NCBI GenBank assembly: GCA_002441545.1
Contig: DJWL01000139.1
Span: forward strand, 2,106 to 20,126
Reading direction: 5' to 3'
DNA length: 18,021 nucleotides
From: Flavobacteriaceae bacterium UBA6231
Lineage (GTDB): Bacteria > Bacteroidota > Bacteroidia > Flavobacteriales > Flavobacteriaceae
Below are positions 1 to 8,581 of this stretch, one piece after another. Numbering within the stretch: the stretch's first letter is position 1; each line of letters begins with the position of its first letter. Under the pieces are notes generated by a model that did no database searches, was not told the origin of the DNA, and saw only the letters and a program-made list of their open reading frames with translations. A program made the position numbers and the translations under genes.

Positions 1-87
1 GCGTGTGAAATAGAATGTCCTAAAGGTATTTCTTTAGACAATATTGCACGTATGAACAGAGAATTAATGAAAGCGAATTTGTCATAA
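1..87 (+). CDS. sdhB: Succinate dehydrogenase/fumarate reductase iron-sulfur subunit, C-terminal end (partial)
   Basis: Only the last 28 codons and the TAA stop are in the window; the gene enters from the left edge. The fragment reads ACEIECPKGISLDN, then an IARMNRE segment. The C-x3-CPKG pattern is the one that ends the iron-sulfur ligand set in SdhB/FrdB, so this protein would carry electrons from the flavoprotein subunit to the quinone site of complex II at the inner membrane. The remaining subunits are presumably to the left. The stop is followed 23 bases later by a strong intrinsic terminator, consistent with the last gene of an operon. The call rests on a short stretch, but the motif and its position near the C terminus fit well. 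Confidence 0.82.
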   Translation, partial: ACEIECPKGISLDNIARMNRELMKANLS

Positions 88-110
88 TTATTTCCTTTCA
101 TCGATAATTT

Positions 111-140
111 AAAAAACCCAAGCTTAGGCTTGGGTTTTTT
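111..140 (+). terminator. Intrinsic terminator after sdhB
   Basis: Perfect 7-bp stem CCCAAGC (117-123) / GCTTGGG (128-134) with a TTAG loop. It is preceded by six A and followed by six T, so A-T pairs can extend the stem and it could work in both directions. It ends 28 bases before the ATG of the M28 peptidase gene. Confidence 0.9.
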
Positions 141-168
141 GTTTAGATTTAGCTTCTTAATTTTTAAA

Positions 169-1098
169 ATGAACAAAATAATCTGCTTTTGTGTATTTAT
201 ATGCTTCTTAAGTATTAAAAGTAATGCACAATCAATAAGTGAAAATAGCTCTAATAAAAACAAGGCATTGTTTAATGAGACAATGTTACTTCAAAACATA
301 AAAACATTATCATCAGATGCTTTTGAAGGTAGGCGTACTGGAACAAAAGGAGCTAACAAAGCAAAAGAATATATTGCAAATCAATTTTATCATCTTAATG
401 TATTGCCTTTGGGTGGAAAATTTGAACAATCATTTTATTTTTCTAGTAAAGGGAAAAGTTATAATGGGACTAATGTTTTAGGGTTAATAAAAGGAACTGA
501 GAGCAACGAAAAATATATAATTATAAGTGCACATTATGACCATGAAGGCATAAAAAAAGGACTTATTTATAATGGAGCTGATGATGATGCTTCTGGCGTT
601 AGCGCATTAATAAGTTTTGCTGAGTTTTTTAAAAATAACCCGCCGAAGCATTCCGTTATTTTAGCTGCTTTTGATGCGGAAGAACTGGGGCTTCAAGGTT
701 CAAAATATTTTGTAAACAATTCTATTGTTCCACTAAATAAAATCATGGTTAATTTAAATATGGATATGATTAGCCGAAGTGACACCAATGAATTATTTGC
801 TGTAGGGGCAAGATTTAATAAAACACTTGAAGACGTTATTTTAAATTTCAAACAATCAAAAACCGTAAAGCTTATTGCTGGTCATGATGGAATGGATGGA
901 CTAGAAGACTGGACAGATTCATCTGATCATGCCTCGTTTCACAAAAAAGGAATTTCTTTTATCTACTTTGGAGTTGATGACCATGTAGATTATCATATGC
1001 CAACGGATGATTATGAAAATATTCAACCAGAATTTTACAAAGAATCTGTAAAGATTATTATGGAAGTTTGTAATAAAATCGATAAGCTTAATTTTTAA
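169..1098 (+). CDS. Secreted M28-family zinc metallopeptidase
   Basis: A 309-residue protein if started at ATG 169. An in-frame TTG at 130 would place 13 extra residues inside the preceding terminator hairpin and ruin the signal peptide, so 169 is preferred. Residues 1-20 are a Sec signal peptide (MNKIICFCVF start, hydrophobic core, cleavage likely after SNA). The rest is a single M28 aminopeptidase-type domain with co-catalytic zinc ligands in order: H122 in SAHYDH, the Asp cluster 138-140 in GADDDASG, the catalytic/ligand pair E171-E172 in DAEELG, D199 in NMDM, and H276 near the end. No PA domain or T9SS sorting domain is visible. It probably acts in the periplasm or outside the cell, trimming peptides. 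The substrate cannot be told. Its stop overlaps the stop of the converging barrel gene. Confidence 0.9.
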   Translation: MNKIICFCVFICFLSIKSNAQSISENSSNKNKALFNETMLLQNIKTLSSDAFEGRRTGTKGANKAKEYIANQFYHLNVLPLGGKFEQSFYFSSKGKSYNGTNVLGLIKGTESNEKYIIISAHYDHEGIKKGLIYNGADDDASGVSALISFAEFFKNNPPKHSVILAAFDAEELGLQGSKYFVNNSIVPLNKIMVNLNMDMISRSDTNELFAVGARFNKTLEDVILNFKQSKTVKLIAGHDGMDGLEDWTDSSDHASFHKKGISFIYFGVDDHVDYHMPTDDYENIQPEFYKESVKIIMEVCNKIDKLNF

Positions 1099-1110
1099 AA
1101 ATAAGCTTTT
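1084..1110. terminator. Weak bidirectional terminator-like hairpin spanning the two overlapping stop codons
   Basis: AAGCTTA (1084-1090) and TAAGCTT (1102-1108) are perfect complements, and the interval between them is a TTTTT/AAAAA palindrome (1092-1101). The stop codons of both convergent genes (1096-1098 on +, 1095-1097 on -) lie in the centre. A T run follows on the + side only. The stem is AT-rich and modest, so function is uncertain. Confidence 0.35.
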
Positions 1111-4100
1111 AACTGTACAGTTCCAGTGTGAATAGTTTTACTGGTTTCTGTTTTTCTCCCAAAATAGCTTAGGTTTAAATCTAAAAATTTTGTTAGTTTT
1201 TTTTGTGCCAGCAAACTCCATGTAAAATTTTTTCCAGGTTGTAAACCTTCAAGCATTTGATATGAAACCGGAGAATTTGGGTTGCCAGTAAAATTATTTG
1301 AAAAGTAATTAAACTCACCATTTATAGCTCCTTTTTGATTACTCGAAAAAGTAAAAGAAGCACCATATTTTTGTTGTTTTAAAGATTCTAAATCTCCTAT
1401 TGAATTATTGGTTGAAGCGTATTGATAAAATAAATCAAAACGTGCATTATCATTAAATAAATAAGATAGTTTAGAGTTATATCGATGTTTATTAAAATTA
1501 TAGTTTTTGCTAGTATAATTTTCGCTTAAACTTTCATTAGAGTCAAAAGCAGTTAAAAGATCTATTAACCAAGATTCTTCAATTTTATGATTGAAATTAA
1601 ATTGATGACTTTTTAAACTATTTTGTATAAAACCAATAGATAAAATGTTTTTTGATTTATTAGATAAATAGGTGTAAGAAGCTGTATAATGTTGTTTACC
1701 GCGATTTAAAAACAAAACATTTCTTAAGTTTAATTGTAATCCTAATTGATTAGAAGCATCTGCCTGAAACGGATTTATATTAAAATTATTTCCATCTCTT
1801 TTTATTTTCCTATCAATTAAATAGCTGGTTTGATTATAAAAATGAGACCAGAATTTTCTGGCTTTATTTTCACTTATATTAAATTGTTGTGGATTAATAG
1901 TTAAGGTTTGACTCAATCTATTCTGATGTGTTTTTATAAAAACACGATTAGGCAAAAGTACTCTAATGTATTTTCCTTGATCTTGAAATTGAGCAATTTC
2001 AAATTCTTCCAATTCCTGAATACCATTGTTGTTGTAATCAATCCAGGTATAAGTGCCTTGTCCTGGCTCCACTTCAACATAAGTAAAGTCTTGTTGTGCT
2101 AAAGTTCCTGAATTAGTTTCAAAAACAGTATTCCATTGAATGAGTTGTTTTAAAAACTTTTGGTTGTATAACAATCTTGAGTTAATTGATTGTTCATCAT
2201 CAATATTTTCATCAGTATTATTAAGTGTTCTATAATTAATGTATAGAGATAAATTGGTATTTGTATTTTGAATAATTCTGGAATCTAAATAAAAGGTGTT
2301 TGATGTATTTACTTTTTGTAATTCATTATCTCTTATACTGTCATTAACTCTGTTTTTATAACCAAATTCTGCAAAAACTTTAGTGCTATCCCCAATACCA
2401 TAAAATGCTTCGTATGATTTAAATTTTTGACTCAATGGCGTAAGTGTTGAAGTTGTTTTGTCTTTTTGTTCATTATCTTCAATAGCAAGTTTTACACCTA
2501 ACCAACTTTGTTTCATACTATAAGTAATTCTATTGTATGACCTTAAAAAAGTTGATGAATTAATACCAGATTCAGCATTTAAAAAACTGGAATAAGACAC
2601 AATATTGAATTTATTTAAGAACAGGTTTAAATTAGCTACATGCCTGTTTCCATTAAAATTTTCAGAGTATCCTAAATGTTCAAACTGGTATGAAGCTACG
2701 CCTTTTTCAGGATGATTTAATTGCAATCCGGTAATGAAAAGTTGTTGATTTCCCAGAGGATTTTCAATATTCCAATCTCTTGAAAATTCAGCTTTATACA
2801 AACGTTCAATGGTTTTAAAATTGTTTTGGATATAGTCAACATCAACAAAGGCATTTAAGTTCCAAAGGCTATCTTTTTTTATAAGGTTTTGTGAGATTTT
2901 AAGTTTGCCAGCAAAACCATCATTATTACTATCATCTAAACTTGAAAAAAGATTTAAGTCATTTTTACTGCCAGCCATTTCAAAATTAATAGCTGTTTTT
3001 TCTGAAGGATTATAACTTCCGTTTAATACAGCAATTTGAAGTTTTGTTGGTGCAATAAGTTGAACAATTGGCGCATAATTTCCTTGTGGAATTCCTGCAA
3101 TGGGTTCAATATATTCATAAATGTTGCTAATAGCATTGATGCTGCTTAAAACATAATTGCCTTTATTTAGACCAACTAAACTAAAAGTAACTCTATACAG
3201 TTCATCATCAGGATTATTAGAAAACACAAAAGTCTCAACACCATTAATAAGTTCTTTTTTATATAAAATTCTATTGTCACTGTAACTGTCTAAAACATCT
3301 GAAGGAGAAATCATTAAGCTTTTGTCGTCACCTGCATTTGAAAGAAGCTGTACTTGTTCTTGAGATAGATTTTGCTGCAAAGGTTGGTTTTTAGCATCAT
3401 TTTCAGAATATACAGAAATGCCCATATTAAGTTTTTCACTTTCAAATTTAGCGCCTCCATAAGCTACTAAGCGCGAAAAGTTACGTTCGCTGTATTGGTA
3501 ATCAACGGTAATTCGCATTTCAGAAGTTATAGGAAATGTTGAATTAAAAATAATTTCACCAGCATTATAATCAATAATATAATCTTCATTTTCACCACGT
3601 TTTAGAGCAATTCCATTTACGTAAACGGTTTCACTACCAGAAACTATGAGAACATATAATTCGCCATTTTGACCTTGCAATTTATATGGACCCTGATTGC
3701 CTTCTTGAGCAGTAAACTGGCTACGTGTAAATTGCCCTCTCACTAAAGCACCAGCAGCAAATAGGTTTGTTTTGTTTTCATCATAGCCTAGATTTACATT
3801 TATAAATAAGCCTTGAACACGTTTAGAAAAATTGGCGAAGTATGAATTTGTATTAATTAAATCAATATCACCAGCACGCACATTCCATTTATCGCTAAAT
3901 AGTTCAATAAAAACTTGGTCAAATTCATCCAAACGTTGTGAATAACCACTTTCTTGCAGTGGAATATTAGCATCTTGAATGGAGGCTCTAAGAGATACTT
4001 TGTCATTTAATTTTCCAGTAATTTGAAGGTCTAATTCGCTCTTCAAAACAGAGTTTTGATTGTTTCCAATAGTAACACCTCTCGAAATACTTCCCGAAGT

Positions 4101-4505
4101 TGTTAAACCATCAAAAGGAATATAATTAGATTCTTGATTACTTTGAGATAGTTTATAAAGCGTTTGAATGTTATCATTGTTGTCAACAATTATTTTCTCG
4201 TCTAATTGTTTATAGGTTTTGGTTAAAAAATCAGGAAAGCGTAAGTAATTTATAATGATAGAATCGGTTTCAACAGGCTTTTTAAATGTTAAAGCTGCTT
4301 TAGGGAAATCAACCGTATAAAAACTAGTATCAAGATATAAGTTGTCTTTTGTTTTAATGGAAAAGAAATTAGAATTGATACTCACACTATCTATCATAAT
4401 AGTATCATTTACAGCAACTTTTTTAGTTCTATAATTAGAATTAGGGTTTTGAGCTAAAACACAAAGCCCTGTAAAAAAGACAAAAAGAAAGGCTATAAAT
4501 TTCAT
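1095..4505 (-). CDS. Large outer-membrane beta-barrel protein, uncharacterised Bacteroidota family
   Basis: 1136 residues with a Sec signal peptide (residues 1-18, ending LCVLAQ). Residues about 130-235 hold a conserved-looking block (GSISRGVTIGNNQ, then QDANIPLQESG and VRAGDIDL), and 290-340 a VYVNG/DYNAGE block. Both resemble segments I associate with SprA-like and other large Bacteroidota surface proteins. Residues about 540-1136 are a long series of alternating polar/aromatic strands, and the chain ends in QLKAYF; a terminal aromatic residue after a beta strand is typical of barrels inserted by BAM. Residues 823-834 look like a calcium loop (DYNNNGIQELEE), with a second Asp/Asn/Gly-rich run at 524-530. 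The length is far below that of SprA (over 2000 residues), and no TonB box or plug was recognised. It stands alone on its strand, diverging from xth. The outer-membrane location is well supported; the function is unknown. Confidence 0.7.
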   Translation of the reverse strand: MKFIAFLFVFFTGLCVLAQNPNSNYRTKKVAVNDTIMIDSVSINSNFFSIKTKDNLYLDTSFYTVDFPKAALTFKKPVETDSIIINYLRFPDFLTKTYKQLDEKIIVDNNDNIQTLYKLSQSNQESNYIPFDGLTTSGSISRGVTIGNNQNSVLKSELDLQITGKLNDKVSLRASIQDANIPLQESGYSQRLDEFDQVFIELFSDKWNVRAGDIDLINTNSYFANFSKRVQGLFINVNLGYDENKTNLFAAGALVRGQFTRSQFTAQEGNQGPYKLQGQNGELYVLIVSGSETVYVNGIALKRGENEDYIIDYNAGEIIFNSTFPITSEMRITVDYQYSERNFSRLVAYGGAKFESEKLNMGISVYSENDAKNQPLQQNLSQEQVQLLSNAGDDKSLMISPSDVLDSYSDNRILYKKELINGVETFVFSNNPDDELYRVTFSLVGLNKGNYVLSSINAISNIYEYIEPIAGIPQGNYAPIVQLIAPTKLQIAVLNGSYNPSEKTAINFEMAGSKNDLNLFSSLDDSNNDGFAGKLKISQNLIKKDSLWNLNAFVDVDYIQNNFKTIERLYKAEFSRDWNIENPLGNQQLFITGLQLNHPEKGVASYQFEHLGYSENFNGNRHVANLNLFLNKFNIVSYSSFLNAESGINSSTFLRSYNRITYSMKQSWLGVKLAIEDNEQKDKTTSTLTPLSQKFKSYEAFYGIGDSTKVFAEFGYKNRVNDSIRDNELQKVNTSNTFYLDSRIIQNTNTNLSLYINYRTLNNTDENIDDEQSINSRLLYNQKFLKQLIQWNTVFETNSGTLAQQDFTYVEVEPGQGTYTWIDYNNNGIQELEEFEIAQFQDQGKYIRVLLPNRVFIKTHQNRLSQTLTINPQQFNISENKARKFWSHFYNQTSYLIDRKIKRDGNNFNINPFQADASNQLGLQLNLRNVLFLNRGKQHYTASYTYLSNKSKNILSIGFIQNSLKSHQFNFNHKIEESWLIDLLTAFDSNESLSENYTSKNYNFNKHRYNSKLSYLFNDNARFDLFYQYASTNNSIGDLESLKQQKYGASFTFSSNQKGAINGEFNYFSNNFTGNPNSPVSYQMLEGLQPGKNFTWSLLAQKKLTKFLDLNLSYFGRKTETSKTIHTGTVQLKAYF

Positions 4506-4626
4506 CTGATACTTAAACTACAAATAGTTTAAAATATTTTGTTAATAGTTTTCGTTAAAAGTGCTATAAATTAATAGTGTAAAAGTAACGTAATATTTAT
4601 TTTAGCTAAAATTCTTATTTTAATTC

Positions 4627-5391
4627 ATGAAGATAATCTCATATAACGTAAATGGTATCAGAGCAGCAATCAACAAAGGATTTCTAGATTGGTTAAAAAG
4701 TGCCAATCCAGATGTTATTTGTTTACAAGAAATTAAAGCTTTACAAGAGCAATTGGATTTAGATCTTTTTGTTGAAGCGGGTTATAAATACAACTATTGG
4801 TTTAGTGCTCAAAAAAAAGGATATAGTGGTGTTGCTATTTTAAGTAAAATTAAACCTAACCATGTTGAGTATGGCACAGGAATTGCGTCAATGGACCATG
4901 AAGGAAGAAACCTTAGAGCCGATTTTGACGAATTTTCTGTAATAAGTTTATATTTACCTTCCGGAACTAACGATGATAGGTTAGACCATAAATTAGAATA
5001 CATGGATATGTTTCAAGATTACATTAACAAGCTTAAAAAGGACATTCCAAATTTAATTATTTGCGGAGATTATAATATTTGCCATGAAGAAATTGATATC
5101 CATAACCCAAAAGGATTAAGCAATGTGTCTGGGTTTTTACCAGTAGAACGAAAATGGATTGGAAGTTTTATTGATAGTGGATTTATTGATTCTTTCAGAC
5201 ATTTAAACAAAGAACCTCACAATTATACATGGTGGAGTTATCGAGCGAATTCAAGAGCTAATAATAAAGGTTGGCGATTAGATTATGCCATGGTTTCAAA
5301 GCCATTACAAGAAAAAATCAAAAGAGCCGTTATATTGTCAAATGCAGTTCATAGTGACCATTGCCCTATTTTAGTAGAAATAGAAAATTAA
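4627..5391 (+). CDS. xth: Exodeoxyribonuclease III (AP endonuclease, EEP family)
   Basis: 254 residues, the normal length for the family, acting in base-excision repair by cutting at abasic sites and removing blocked 3' ends. All conserved motifs of the exonuclease III/APE1 fold are visible in order: N7 in YNVNGIR, the metal ligand E35 in CLQEIK, Y109 in LYLPSG, D148/N150 in GDYN, D219 in RLDY, and the D244-H245 pair in HSDHCP. The YNVNGIRAA start is closer to the ExoA/APE1 branch than to E. coli XthA, from memory of the families. The start codon follows AT-rich sequence without a Shine-Dalgarno motif. No clean TAnnTTTG promoter was found in the 121-base divergent gap. The OmpA-like gene starts only 31 bases downstream, so the two may share a transcript. 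Confidence 0.95.
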   Translation: MKIISYNVNGIRAAINKGFLDWLKSANPDVICLQEIKALQEQLDLDLFVEAGYKYNYWFSAQKKGYSGVAILSKIKPNHVEYGTGIASMDHEGRNLRADFDEFSVISLYLPSGTNDDRLDHKLEYMDMFQDYINKLKKDIPNLIICGDYNICHEEIDIHNPKGLSNVSGFLPVERKWIGSFIDSGFIDSFRHLNKEPHNYTWWSYRANSRANNKGWRLDYAMVSKPLQEKIKRAVILSNAVHSDHCPILVEIEN

Positions 5392-5422
5392 TTTAAAACA
5401 AACCAAAATCAGAACTTAAAAA

Positions 5423-6382
5423 ATGATAAAAAAGATTTCATTAGCAGTATTAACTTTAGCACTTGTCGCATCTTGTGTTTCTCCTAAAGTTTATAAAGAA
5501 TTAGAAGGAAAGTATACCAATTTAAAACAAGAAAACAGAAAACTATCAGAAGAAAATGAATCGCTTTTAAGTGCGAAAACAGCTGCTGAAAACGAACTAA
5601 AGCAACTGCAATCTGCATATAATGAAGCAGTTGCTGACCGAGATAGATTACAAAGTGACTATAATGCAACTAAAGCCAATTTAGATAATTTAAAAGCATC
5701 GTATGATGCTTTAGAAAAGAATAGTTCAGCTGCCATTGCTGCCAATTCTCAAAAAAACAGAGAATTATTAGCACAATTAGAAGCTAAAGAACAGGCACTA
5801 GCTGCAGAAAATCAACGTTTAGAAAGTCTTAAAAAAGCACTCGAAGATCGTTCAAATAGAGTTGCAGAACTTGAAAAAGTTATTGCTGATAAAGATGCCG
5901 CTATGACAGCTTTAAAAGATGCGATATCAAGAGCCTTAACAGATTTTGAAGGAAAAGGTTTAACGGTTGAACAACGCGATGGTAAAGTGTATGTATCTAT
6001 GGAAAACAAATTATTATTTAACTCTGGTAGTTGGGCAGTTGGAACAGAAGGTAGAAGAGCTGTGCAACAATTAGGAAGTGTATTAGGAAAAAACCCAGAT
6101 ATTGCAGTCCTAATTGAAGGTCATACTGATAATGTTCCTTATCAGGGAAATGCTCAGTTAAGTGGTAACTGGGATTTATCAACCAAGCGTGCTACAGCCA
6201 TTGTTAATATTCTAAGAGAAAATGCAGCTATCAATCCAGAAAACTTAACTGCTGCAGGACGTGGAGAATATGCACCTATTGCAACAAATGATACAGCGGA
6301 AGGAAAAGCTAAAAACAGACGTATTGAAGTTATTTTAACACCTAAGTTAGATGAGCTTTCAAAATTATTAAAAAACAATTAA
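5423..6382 (+). CDS. OmpA-family lipoprotein with N-terminal coiled coil
   Basis: 319 residues. Residues 1-18 form a lipoprotein signal with lipobox LVASC, so Cys18 would be lipidated. Residues about 25-165 are rich in Ala, Glu, Lys, Gln and Asn with heptad-like Leu spacing, predicting a long coiled coil. Residues about 190-306 are an OmpA C-terminal domain: FNSGSW entry, GHTDN (D236), LSTKRA (R256), AAGRGEY and the closing KNRRIEV. D236 and R256 are the likely contacts for the diaminopimelate of peptidoglycan, by analogy with other OmpA domains. The protein is expected to be anchored in the outer membrane by lipid, reach across the periplasm through the coiled coil, and hold the cell wall. 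It lacks the eight-stranded OmpA barrel. It may be co-transcribed with xth, and its 3' end carries a REP-like element followed by a terminator. Confidence 0.9.
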   Translation: MIKKISLAVLTLALVASCVSPKVYKELEGKYTNLKQENRKLSEENESLLSAKTAAENELKQLQSAYNEAVADRDRLQSDYNATKANLDNLKASYDALEKNSSAAIAANSQKNRELLAQLEAKEQALAAENQRLESLKKALEDRSNRVAELEKVIADKDAAMTALKDAISRALTDFEGKGLTVEQRDGKVYVSMENKLLFNSGSWAVGTEGRRAVQQLGSVLGKNPDIAVLIEGHTDNVPYQGNAQLSGNWDLSTKRATAIVNILRENAAINPENLTAAGRGEYAPIATNDTAEGKAKNRRIEVILTPKLDELSKLLKNN

Positions 6383-6386
6383 AAAT

Positions 6387-6477
6387 CTGTCATTGCGAGG
6401 CACGAAGCAATCTCATGATTTTATCTTTAAAGTCAATACAAACAGATCGCTTTGTCGCTCACTCCTCGCAATGACAG
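6387..6477. repeat. REP-like dispersed inverted repeat, copy 1
   Basis: The outer arms are a perfect 14-bp inverted repeat, CTGTCATTGCGAGG (6387-6400) and CCTCGCAATGACAG (6464-6477). Inside them the match continues imperfectly (CACGAAGCAATCT against AGATCGCTTTGTCG). This core type, built on TCATTGCGAGG and GAAGCAATCT, is common in Bacteroidota intergenic DNA. It lies between the ompA-like stop codon and its terminator, so it would be transcribed in the 3' UTR. A diverged relative lies at 8582-8697. Confidence 0.8.
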
Positions 6478-6512
6478 TCCAATGACAATATTTATTTTAA
6501 TAACATAGTTTT

Positions 6513-6548
6513 AAACCTTTCATTGTATTAACTCTGAAAGGTTTTTTT
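6513..6548 (+). terminator. Intrinsic terminator after the OmpA-family lipoprotein gene
   Basis: Perfect 10-bp stem AAACCTTTCA (6513-6522) / TGAAAGGTTT (6535-6544), a 12-base loop and a run of seven T (6542-6548). It separates the xth/ompA-like unit from the aldo/keto reductase gene. Confidence 0.85.
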
Positions 6549-6588
6549 ATCTTTAAACTTTGTTTAAAAAACGAGATAAAAACATTTT

Positions 6589-7626
6589 ATGAAATATTCT
6601 AATCTACCAAATACCAATATAAAAGTTAGTAAAATATGTTTAGGCACCATGACTTGGGGCAATCAAAATACAGAAGAAGAAGGTCATGCTCAAATGGATT
6701 ATGCCATTGAAAATGGCGTTAATTTTTTTGACACTGCCGAAATGTATCCTGTTCCAGCAGATTCTAAAACGCAAGGAAGAACAAGTAAGATTATTGGAAC
6801 TTGGTTGAAAAAAACAGGACATAGAGACAAGATTATTTTGGCTAGTAAAATTATTGGTCGTTCCAGTGATTATTCTGCACATATTAGAACAACAGGTCTT
6901 AACTCAGACTCGATAAAAGAAGCTATTGATAACGAATTAAAAAGATTGCAAACAGATTATATTGATTTATATCAAATACATTGGCCAGAACGTTTAACCA
7001 ATACGTTTGGTATTAGAGATTATAAACCGTCTCCAGAAGATCAATGGATAGATAATTTTAATGAAGTGCTTCATGCTCTTGAAGAACAAATTAAATCAGG
7101 AAAAATCCGTCATATTGGTATATCAAATGAAAAAGCTTGGGGAACCATGCGTTATATGGAAGAATCAAAAAAAGGTTTACCTAGAATGATTACCATTCAA
7201 AATGCATATTCCTTAATTAACAGAGTTTTTGAAGGTGATATGGCAGAAGTGTCATTAAGAGAAAATATAGGTTTATTGGCATATTCTCCAATGGCTTTTG
7301 GAGTGCTTTCTGGGAAATATATTAAAGGAATAGCAGGTGATGATGCAAGATTAAAATTGTTTCCTCGATTTGCAAGATATAGCAGTGAGCAATGTACAGA
7401 AGCTACGAAACGTTACCTAAAAATTGCAGAAGATAATAATATGACCTTGGCACAAATGTCCTTGGCGTTTGTAAATCAACAGACATTTCTAACTAGTAAC
7501 ATTATAGGAGCAACAAAAATGGAGCAGTTAAAGGAAAATATTGATTCAATAAATTTAACATTAAGTGATGATATTTTAAATCAAATTAATGCGGTACATA
7601 ATGTGATTCCTAACCCTGCGACATAA
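6589..7626 (+). CDS. tas: NADP(H)-dependent aldo/keto reductase, Tas-like
   Basis: 345 residues, matching the usual length of the E. coli Tas subfamily, which this protein resembles along its length as I recall that sequence. Motifs: LGTMTWG near the N terminus; DTAEMYPVP holding catalytic D48 and Y53; ASK with K87; QIHWPER with H131; IGISNE and IQNAYSLINR on the nucleotide-binding face; and a final IGATKMEQLKENI. The full Asp-Tyr-Lys-His tetrad of the aldo/keto reductase barrel is present. It is a cytosolic enzyme that reduces aldehydes or ketones with NADPH; the physiological substrate cannot be deduced. A possible promoter is TTG at 6523-6525 with TATCTTTA at 6548-6555, but it overlaps the preceding terminator and is weak. 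The stop lies 45 bases before the next gene, so the two may be co-transcribed. Confidence 0.9.
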   Translation: MKYSNLPNTNIKVSKICLGTMTWGNQNTEEEGHAQMDYAIENGVNFFDTAEMYPVPADSKTQGRTSKIIGTWLKKTGHRDKIILASKIIGRSSDYSAHIRTTGLNSDSIKEAIDNELKRLQTDYIDLYQIHWPERLTNTFGIRDYKPSPEDQWIDNFNEVLHALEEQIKSGKIRHIGISNEKAWGTMRYMEESKKGLPRMITIQNAYSLINRVFEGDMAEVSLRENIGLLAYSPMAFGVLSGKYIKGIAGDDARLKLFPRFARYSSEQCTEATKRYLKIAEDNNMTLAQMSLAFVNQQTFLTSNIIGATKMEQLKENIDSINLTLSDDILNQINAVHNVIPNPAT

Positions 7627-7671
7627 TTGATATTATATGTAAATTGAACACTTAATAAATATGATAATAAT

Positions 7672-8571
7672 ATGAAATGGAAAGGTAGAAGACAAAGTTC
7701 TAACGTTGAAGACAGAAGAGGACAAAGTGGTTCTGGACAAGGAATTGGAGGATTTAATCCTACATTATTGAGACCATTGTTTAAAATTCTTTTTTCTAAA
7801 GTAGGGCTTTTTTTAGTAGGGATATTTTTGGTCATATCTTTAATAATGGGCAAAAACCCACTAACTTTAATCAGTCAGTTTTTAAATGGAGGCAATTTGC
7901 AAACAGAGTCTTCTGTACCATATAAATCTACAGCGAAAGAAGAAGAATTAGCCGATTTTAGTAAAACAATTTTGGCGGATACCGAAGATATATGGAATAA
8001 GCTTTTAGATAATTATAGAGAACCAACCTTAGTGCTTTTTACAGGTTCGGTGTCTTCAGCCTGTGGTTCTGCTTCTAGTTCTACAGGACCTTTTTATTGT
8101 CCAGGTGATGAAAAATTATATTTAGATTTAAGTTTCTTTGATGATATGGAAAGACAGTTGAATGCACCAGGAGATTTTGCCCAAGCCTATGTGATAGCTC
8201 ATGAAGTTGGTCATCATATTCAAAAAATTACTGGGATTACAGATAAAATACAACGATTAAGAGGGCAAGTTAGTCAGACAGAATACAATAAATATTCGGT
8301 TAGACTCGAGCTTCAAGCCGATTTTTTAGCGGGTGTTTGGGCGCACTATTCTCAACAAATGACAAGCATGATGGAATCTGGTGATCTTGAAGAGGCTTTA
8401 AATGCTGCCAATGCTATTGGTGATGACCGATTGCAAAAACAATCGAGTGGACGCGTAGTTCCAGACTCATTTACACATGGCACTTCTGCTCAACGCATGA
8501 GATGGTTTAAAAAAGGATTTGATACTGGGGATTTATCGCAAGGTGATACTTTTAGTGCTAGTTCGTTGTAA
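7672..8571 (+). CDS. ypfJ: YpfJ/KPN_02809-family neutral zinc metallopeptidase
   Basis: 299 residues. The N terminus MKWKGRRQSSNVEDRRG is a hallmark of the YpfJ family. Residues 1-40 are cytosolic-type with a Gly-rich stretch; about 43-60 form one transmembrane helix. The rest would face the periplasm and contains an HExxH zinc-binding motif, HEVGH at 177-181, followed by a helix with HIQ and a later ELQADFLAG segment whose acidic residues probably supply the third ligand. C131 and C143 flank a Ser-rich loop and could form a disulfide. The family is well conserved in bacteria but its substrate is not established to my knowledge. The start is fixed by the family N terminus; in-frame or nearby upstream ATGs run directly into stops. 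It converges on rng across a REP-like element and a shared terminator. Confidence 0.88.
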   Translation: MKWKGRRQSSNVEDRRGQSGSGQGIGGFNPTLLRPLFKILFSKVGLFLVGIFLVISLIMGKNPLTLISQFLNGGNLQTESSVPYKSTAKEEELADFSKTILADTEDIWNKLLDNYREPTLVLFTGSVSSACGSASSSTGPFYCPGDEKLYLDLSFFDDMERQLNAPGDFAQAYVIAHEVGHHIQKITGITDKIQRLRGQVSQTEYNKYSVRLELQADFLAGVWAHYSQQMTSMMESGDLEEALNAANAIGDDRLQKQSSGRVVPDSFTHGTSAQRMRWFKKGFDTGDLSQGDTFSASSL

Positions 8572-8581
8572 AATTTATTAT

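Noticed and set aside
130..168. Upstream TTG start extending the M28 peptidase by 13 residues
   Set aside because: The extension begins inside the sdhB terminator hairpin and would bury the signal peptide; ATG at 169 gives a normal Sec signal.
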